A stretch of DNA of 33,184 nucleotides from Actinomycetes bacterium. GTDB taxonomy: Bacteria > Actinomycetota > Acidimicrobiia > Acidimicrobiales > JAJZJN01. Numbering within the stretch: the first letter of the stretch is position 1; every line of letters begins with the position of its first letter. Both the position numbers and the translations under genes were made by a program. Below the pieces are notes generated by a model. The model did not search any database, had not been told where the DNA came from, and worked only from the letters and a program-made list of their open reading frames with translations. The stretch lies in NCBI GenBank assembly GCA_021851165.1, contig JAJZJN010000005.1:12334-45517 (forward strand), read 5' to 3'. Positions 33,172-33,184 of this stretch are shown piece by piece.

Positions 33172-33184
33172 GTACATCCCTAAG

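Overview
The window is a gene-dense, GC-rich stretch that looks like an actinobacterium. The reasons are many GTG starts, stop/start overlaps of the ATGA and GTGA kind, an F420-type LLM oxidoreductase family, a Tat-type lipoprotein, an actinobacterial-type (group 1h) [NiFe] hydrogenase, and a deoC/aldehyde-dehydrogenase pair of a kind I recall from Actinobacteria. A lineage such as Acidimicrobiia would fit, but I cannot place it below phylum from the sequence. I saw no tRNA, rRNA, CRISPR array, phage gene or insertion sequence.

Region 1 (1-4038) is reductive pyrimidine catabolism: the 3' end of a (methyl)malonate-semialdehyde dehydrogenase, a beta-ureidopropionase, a dihydropyrimidinase and an LLM-family oxidoreductase. 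Region 2 (4135-9181) is a BMP-type nucleoside ABC importer: Tat-exported lipoprotein, fused double ATPase and two permeases. Region 3 (9298-17510) is nucleoside breakdown: pseudouridine-5'-phosphate glycosidase, nucleoside hydrolase, a PfkB kinase (probable pseudouridine kinase), a phosphopentomutase-like enzyme, deoxyribose-phosphate aldolase, an aldehyde dehydrogenase and a catalytically empty aldehyde-dehydrogenase homologue. Together regions 1-3 can take uridine, pseudouridine and deoxynucleosides from import to central metabolites. The uracil reductase and the beta-alanine transaminase are not in the window.

Region 4 (17515-20743, minus strand) carries, in transcription order, an AraC-family regulator, hypA, hypB and a ribokinase. 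Region 5 (20891-33139, plus strand) is a group 1h [NiFe]-hydrogenase locus: a DUF1641 protein, small and large subunits, maturation protease, a TPR protein, a NifU-Rieske fusion, an NHL-repeat protein, and hypF, hypC, hypD and hypE. Enzymes of this group oxidise H2 at trace levels and are associated with survival of starvation, so the window joins nucleoside salvage with H2 scavenging. Ribokinase sits inside the hyp strand and physically links the two.

Three signals are not explained by gene content. First, short tandem duplications recur: in-frame in five separate genes (30, 18, 12, 15 and 21 bp units) and once in a noncoding gap. Second, three unusually strong hairpins lie inside coding sequence of the hydrogenase accessory genes (25850, 28591 and 32559). 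Third, two short open frames with good ribosome binding sites fill the gaps before the PfkB kinase and the aldehyde dehydrogenase, each ending on the start codon of the next gene.
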